From IMG/VR virus record IMGVR_UViG_3300042446_000634, positions 1 through 23,866 of that record: a DNA stretch of 23,866 nt; one strand, written 5' to 3'. The position numbers were made by a program, and so were the translations under genes. Below, piece by piece: positions 23,686-23,866 of this stretch (positions are counted from its first letter, which is position 1; every line of letters begins with the position of its first letter). Below the pieces are notes generated by a model. The model was not told the DNA's origin and searched no databases. It was given only the letters and a program-made list of their open reading frames with translations. Source of the DNA: a virus.

Positions 23686-23866
23686 TTATGCCTATCCTCT
23701 ATCCATGCAATTGGATCGACTCCCTGTACCGCCCAAAAGAGTTCTTCTCTTCCGGTGCGGTGCAGTTCGTCATGATGATCGGCGCAGAGGGGCACCACCA
23801 GATGATCATGCACCCTCTTGCCCATGGTTCTGGGTCTGAATCCCCTGACATGATGAGCATGACAGG
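23682..23866 (-). CDS. HNH-like endonuclease (DUF968-like style), 5' truncated by window edge
   Basis: Only the last 60 residues lie in the window; the frame continues off the right edge. It reads CHAHHVRGFRPRTMGKRVHD, then HLVVPLCADHHDELHRTGRE, and ends FWAVQGVDPIAWIEDRHK. The elements H-H-V-R, G-K-x-x-x-D, V-P-L-C-x-x-H-H-x-E-L-H and F-W-x-x-x-G-x-D-P are those of small phage HNH nucleases of the DUF968/YbcO-like type, usually found in recombination or replication-region operons. The HH and H residues would bind a metal and activate water for DNA cleavage. The stop overlaps the next ATG (ATGA). The N-terminal part is not visible. Confidence 0.8.
   Translation of the reverse strand, partial: CHAHHVRGFRPRTMGKRVHDHLVVPLCADHHDELHRTGREELFWAVQGVDPIAWIEDRHK

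Noticed and set aside
1-23866. CRISPR arrays, tRNA genes, insertion sequences and att repeats
   Set aside because: None was seen: no spaced direct repeats of CRISPR type, no cloverleaf-like stretch near integrase, no transposase, and no repeated att-like core flanking the integrase gene.

Overview
The window reads as a contiguous piece of a temperate tailed bacteriophage or prophage (Caudoviricetes) with a short-tail (podovirus-like) virion plan. The evidence is a head-to-tail adaptor, a second adaptor, a nozzle/stabilisation-type protein, a fibre, a row of internal-virion-type proteins and one giant 'polyvalent' protein, with an intact tyrosine integrase on the opposite strand. Shine-Dalgarno sequences (for example AGGAGGG at 960-966) show a bacterial translation system. 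The gene styles match uncultured aquatic/proteobacterial phages, but nothing here fixes the host. No rRNA, tRNA, CRISPR or insertion sequence was seen.

Layout, plus strand 1-20707 (virion module, packed, many ATGA/TAATG junctions): 3' end of an adaptor gene (1-433); a zinc-ribbon protein; three small basic Gly/Lys proteins (785-1577); a second adaptor (1602-2240, GTG start); a Ser/Thr-rich beta protein; a tail fibre (2669-3937); a nozzle/stabilisation-like protein (3984-5828); a small fibre-like protein; a hydrophobic internal-type protein (6082-7734); a GNAT-like protein; two more internal-type proteins (8186-9217 and 9495-12281) separated by a 92-aa orphan; and a 2809-aa giant (12278-20707). 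The giant carries a Gly-rich hydrophobic N-terminus, Pro-rich linkers, two ADP-ribosyltransferase-like domains, a zincin, a GHKL (Bergerat-fold) ATPase, a second HExxH site with metzincin spacing, and a polyvalent-protein C-terminus with hydrophobic stretches. Such proteins are thought to be packaged and injected with the DNA, where their enzyme domains act on the host early.

Layout, minus strand 23866-20730 (early/lysogeny operon, convergent with the virion module): an HNH-like nuclease (5' cut off by the window edge), four small proteins, the integrase, then three more small proteins. Every junction is an overlap or a 1-2 base gap, so integrase seems to be translated as part of one polycistronic message. 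A short perfect hairpin lies in the 22-base convergent gap.

The most interesting object is the giant protein. A stretch of about 660 residues bearing the GHKL ATPase and the second protease-like site is visibly more AT-rich than its surroundings and splits an otherwise ordinary polyvalent architecture. It looks like a separately acquired ATPase-protease effector cassette carried in a virion protein.
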